This document shows, piece by piece, positions 48,948-49,636 of a DNA stretch of 49,636 nt (its first letter is position 1; each line of letters opens with the position of its first letter). The notes below the pieces were generated by a model that saw only the letters and a list, made by a program, of their open reading frames with translations, was not told the origin of the DNA and made no database searches. The DNA is from Ceratorhiza oryzae-sativae (lineage: Eukaryota > Basidiomycota > Agaricomycetes > Cantharellales > Ceratobasidiaceae), in the NCBI GenBank assembly GCA_030998015.1, contig JARWMV010000111.1, positions 1-49,636 on the forward strand. Direction: 5' to 3'. The position numbers were made by a program, and so were the translations under genes.

Positions 48948-49636
48948 GCCCCCGCTCTATCGGCTAAAATCTTAGGTGTAACCCAAGATTTCAGCCGCTA
49001 AAGCGGAGGGTCAACGACCCGTGGGCATTGTTAACGAGGCCGCGTTCGCGGCGAGCCGCGCGCACGCCAGGGCCGCCTTGGCAAGCCAAGGCGTTCGCAG
49101 GCGTGCACGGGTAATAAATATAAGAAATAAAAATTCAAGCCTCTCCCCTTTCGGATGGTGGCGTGTGCTACACAACAACCGTTGACCCCCCAAACTGATG
49201 CAGCTATGCTGCATTGTTTGGGGGGGTAATGGCACTCCCAATACGCTGGCCCGTAGGGCGTGCCTTACAGGCTTGGTAACGCATTGGGAGGCCGTTGAAT
49301 AGGGGATCATATTAGGTACTTGGATTTAATCTTAGTTACGAGGCTAACTTCTACTAAAAGTTTTTTTCTTGCTTTCACTGTCGTAGCATGTATTAATGTA
49401 AGCCACGACAGGGGCAGCCCCTGAGTAGCTGGTGGAATAAATCGTAGGATTAGAACAGAGTTTAATCACCCTCGAGAATCGATGTAGATTTGCCTTCGCA
49501 AATCATTCGATTCTCGGCGAGGTATTGCGAGGTACCCTGGAACTTTAAGTTCCAGGGTACCTCGGAATCAGACGCCGGCCGCGCTGGGGACGCCCGAAAT
49601 GCACCTTTACGGTGGTTTTGGGCCCTAGTGCCCCCC
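48948..49636. other. Gene-free palindromes at the window end
   Basis: G composite (to about 49111), family F element with CCGTTG repeats (49179-49297), a TGTCGT/ACGACA hairpin near 49378-49412 and a family I hairpin (49475-49515). The last 122 bases equal 357-478. No gene recognised. Confidence 0.6.
49179..49297 (+). mobile_element. Family F element with 6-bp direct repeats
   Basis: CCGTTG at 49179-49184 and 49292-49297 flank a 107-bp element of the same layout as that at 44238-44344. It lies outside any recognised gene, so the direct repeats are not an effect of coding constraint. Confidence 0.88.

Overview
The window looks like fungal mitochondrial DNA. It carries AT-rich nad4 and rps3 genes, organelle-type tRNA genes, group I introns and LAGLIDADG homing endonuclease genes (HEGs). 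All are embedded in a very large population of GC-rich palindromic elements. NAD4 and Rps3 read like those of filamentous fungi; a basidiomycete is plausible, but the lineage cannot be settled here. No rRNA, cox, cob or atp gene was seen. Most small open frames in the window are translations of the palindromic repeats and are not genes.

Layout. Positions 1-31643 form one giant inverted repeat: a left arm (1-15796) and a right arm (15797-31643) meeting with no spacer in the apex of a small hairpin. Each arm holds complete nad4, tRNA-Pro, tRNA-Met, tRNA-Glu, tRNA-Leu and tRNA-Thr, three broken HEGs (one fused to a duplicated nad4 5' end) and a few unassigned coding remnants. The arms differ by a tandem-repeat copy number (11 versus 13 units of 23 bp), one 5-bp insertion and a small change at the centre. 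The left arm runs off the window edge.

The single-copy region, 31644-49636, carries tRNAs for Gln, Lys, Ala, Phe, Tyr and two more CAU tRNAs, plus an interrupted tRNA-like gene. It also carries an rps3 gene split into three exons (about 41232-41774, 45452-45850, 48454-48594) by two closely related group I introns. Intron 1 carries a two-domain HEG that seems to have been invaded by a second HEG of another LAGLIDADG subfamily. Intron 2 carries a HEG with two LAGLIDADG motifs. All these HEGs are cut by GC-rich palindromes.

The most striking content is the palindromic element system. Family A (about 172 bp, 26 full copies plus three 47-bp derivatives) is nearly identical everywhere; one copy supplies the last codons and stop of nad4. 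Families F (about 107 bp) and G (about 250 bp) sit inside or beside genes with 4-6 bp direct repeats, and removing the element plus one repeat restores the host frame, so they behave as mobile insertions. Several families are found inserted in the loops or centres of other hairpins, with empty-site copies elsewhere in the window. This suggests a mitochondrial mobile palindrome population that targets cruciform or hairpin tips. A system with all these properties together is not one I recognise by name.
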